A stretch of DNA of 6,434 bases, from contig JBGTKH010000220.1 of the NCBI GenBank assembly GCA_041744735.1, forward strand, positions 1 to 6,434. Reading direction: 5' to 3'. This DNA comes from JBGTKH01 sp041744735. GTDB lineage: Bacteria; Planctomycetota; Planctomycetia; Pirellulales; Pirellulaceae. The notes beneath the pieces are model-generated. The model worked only from the letters and a program-made list of their open reading frames with translations, had not been told where the DNA came from and did no database searches. Made by a program: the position numbers and the translations under genes. Below, one piece after another: positions 5,511-6,434 of the stretch. Each line of letters begins with the position of its first letter. Positions within the stretch are counted from its first letter, which is position 1.

Positions 5511-5709
5511 TGATTTGCACGCCACGCGTCGAAAGCTTCTCGAAGAATCCGGGGGCACGTTGGCTGGGTTGGTTGCTCGCCTACAATCGAACCAAATGGC
5601 GTCAGGCCGCAAAATACTGCCAACACGACGAACAATCCGGTGCACCGGAGCGCTGAAGTCGGGCGAATTGGCAGTGGAGAATGAATCGTCGCCGCCCGAT
5701 GATCGGTGA
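5488..5709 (+). CDS. Small partner (putative antitoxin) of the PIN toxin
   Basis: This is a small acidic/basic helical protein, 73 aa from ATG 5488, overlapping the end of the PIN gene by 23 nt and thus translationally coupled. GGAG (5475-5478) lies 9 nt upstream; a TTG at 5473 would add five residues. The core NPILDDLHATRRKLLEESGGTLAGLVARLQSNQMASGRKIL (4-44) resembles the short proteins (DPIxEEVRxxREx...YDLxAIxxxLxxxExxSGRKVV type) that accompany this PIN subgroup, so the antitoxin role is inferred from pairing. No DNA-binding fold is evident. Residues after about 48 are encoded by the palindromic element at 5630-5716 and look like read-through: the native protein probably ended near GRKILPTRR. 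Either the stop was lost or the element supplied a new one. Confidence 0.65.
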   Translation: MSNNPILDDLHATRRKLLEESGGTLAGLVARLQSNQMASGRKILPTRRTIRCTGALKSGELAVENESSPPDDR

Positions 5710-5716
5710 CGTAGGT
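5630..5716. repeat. attC-like imperfect palindrome, element Y
   Basis: The element begins GAAC (5630-5633), followed by the 12-bp palindrome CCGGTGCACCGG (5637-5648). TCGGGCG (5659-5665) pairs with CGCCCGA (5694-5700) around a 28-nt loop, and the outer arm holding CGGTGCACCGG is partly mirrored by TCGGTGACGTAGG (5703-5715). It ends GTAGGT (5711-5716), one T short of the integron R-prime consensus GTTRRRY. Its first 21 bases align column by column with element X at 4891, with compensating arm changes. It lies at the 3' end of the PIN/antitoxin unit, as element X does for the nuclease. The left box GACGAAC does not fit RYYYAAC. Confidence 0.45.
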
Positions 5717-5740
5717 CCGAATCGTCTTGCGGCTCTTGAT

Positions 5741-5820
5741 TGACTTTCGCCGGAAAACAGGCGGCTTCGTTTTTTCAGAGGATCATGGCTTTGGACTTTC
5801 AACTGGAAGCCCCCTTCGCG
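5741..5820 (+). repeat. uvrB leader and start, source copy of the 2731-2810 duplication
   Basis: It covers 44 bp of leader plus the first 12 codons of uvrB and matches 2731-2810 without gaps at about 85%. This copy carries the intact ATG (5785) and leads into full uvrB, so it is the parent and the upstream one the derivative. AGAGG (5777-5781) precedes the ATG by only 3 nt, a tight spacing shared in outline with the derivative. Confidence 0.88.
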
Positions 5821-6434
5821 CCCGCTGGCGACCAGCCGCAGGCGATTGAGGCGTTGGTCGCGGGGCTGCGCGGCGGGCGCAAGCATCAGGTGTTGATGGG
5901 CGTGACCGGGTCGGGCAAGACGTTTACGATGGCCAACGTGATTCAGCACGTGCAGCGGCCGACGATGGTGATCTCGCACAACAAGACGCTGGCCGCTCAG
6001 CTTTACGGCGAGTTCAAGGCGTTCTTTCCGCGCAACTCCGTGCATTACTTCGTTAGCTATTACGATTACTACCAGCCGGAAGCGTACATTCCGCAGCGCG
6101 ACATTTATATCGAAAAGGACGCCTCGATCAACGACGAGATCGACCGGCTGCGATTGGCCACGACCAGTTCGCTCGTCAGCCGCCGCGACGTGGTGATCGT
6201 GGCCAGCGTGTCTAGCATCTACGGCTTGGGGTCGCCCGAAGATTACAAGCAGATGATGGTGGCCCTGAAGCGCGGGCAGACGGTGGACCGCGACCAGGTG
6301 CTGATGAAGCTGGTCGACATCCAGTACGACCGCAACGACGTGAGCTTCGAGCGCAGCAAATTCCGCGTCCGCGGCGATTGTGTGGAGGTCTGGCCAGCGT
6401 ATGAAGAATACGCGTTTCGCATCGAGCTGTGGGG
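5785..6434 (+). CDS. UvrB, excinuclease ABC subunit B (5' part, runs off the window)
   Basis: UvrB is the damage-verifying helicase-like subunit of the UvrABC nucleotide excision repair nuclease. It is loaded by UvrA and recruits UvrC, in the cytoplasm. The visible 216 codons begin MALDFQLEAPFAPAGDQPQA, the standard UvrB opening. The Walker A motif GVTGSGKT is at 39-46, followed by SHNKTLAAQLYGEFKAFFP (64-82). The β-hairpin that inserts between DNA strands, with its tyrosine-rich YYDYYQPEAYIPQRD, is at 92-106, exactly where expected. The EKDASINDEIDRLRLATTSSL and VASVSSIYGLGSPEDY segments are also classic. The frame is open to the window end and no stop is reached; a full protein is about 670 aa. 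No defect is seen. The start region has been duplicated upstream (2731-2810). Confidence 0.98.
   Translation, partial: MALDFQLEAPFAPAGDQPQAIEALVAGLRGGRKHQVLMGVTGSGKTFTMANVIQHVQRPTMVISHNKTLAAQLYGEFKAFFPRNSVHYFVSYYDYYQPEAYIPQRDIYIEKDASINDEIDRLRLATTSSLVSRRDVVIVASVSSIYGLGSPEDYKQMMVALKRGQTVDRDQVLMKLVDIQYDRNDVSFERSKFRVRGDCVEVWPAYEEYAFRIELW

Noticed and set aside
4891..5716. Calling this a complete integron
   Set aside because: No integrase or attI is in the window, and the left boxes (GCAGAAC, GACGAAC) do not fit RYYYAAC; only attC-like elements are claimed.

Overview
The window most likely comes from a planctomycete, probably near the Pirellulales. I base this on a secreted protein with two DUF1080 (3-keto-disaccharide hydrolase) domains, GC-rich coding sequence, a long PlsC-type acyltransferase, intergenic palindromes of a kind I associate with planctomycete genomes, and a PIN/small-partner gene pair typical of that phylum. 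This is recognition from the sequence only; no database search was run. All credible genes lie on the + strand.

Layout. Positions 1-71 are a palindromic repeat. Next come an acyltransferase gene (116-1348), a second palindromic repeat (1381-1466) and the double-DUF1080 secreted protein (1555-2703). At 2731-2810 there is a diverged, ungapped copy of the leader and first codons of uvrB, whose real copy is at 5741-5820. The first copy leads directly into a membrane-anchored helix-hairpin-helix (HhH) gene (2776-3165), which reads that copied DNA in a different frame. A 96-bp direct repeat (3141-3236 and 3566-3661) then flanks a BolA/IbaG-family gene (3301-3564) with a perfect Shine-Dalgarno sequence. 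After about 380 bp with no convincing gene comes an accessory pair of units: a PD-(D/E)XK-like nuclease fused to an EVE/PUA-like domain (3943-5013), and a PIN toxin with a small downstream partner (5013-5709). The window ends inside uvrB (5785 onward).

How the parts fit. The acyltransferase, DUF1080 protein and UvrB look like ordinary chromosomal genes for phospholipid acylation, periplasmic sugar breakdown and nucleotide excision repair. The 2.7-5.8 kb stretch looks like a plastic insertion zone. It is bounded by the two uvrB-start copies, contains direct repeats, dips in GC, and holds defence or stress-type genes. The nuclease unit and the PIN/partner unit each end in a long imperfect palindrome built on the same GAAC.a.c.g.TGCA.c.ga pattern, with compensating changes in the arms. 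That arrangement resembles integron gene cassettes with attC sites, although no integrase is visible and the terminal boxes are imperfect.

The best candidates for something undescribed are the nuclease-EVE-like fusion (a possible modification-sensing restriction enzyme), the attC-like element pair, and the HhH gene whose N-terminus was apparently created from out-of-frame uvrB sequence.
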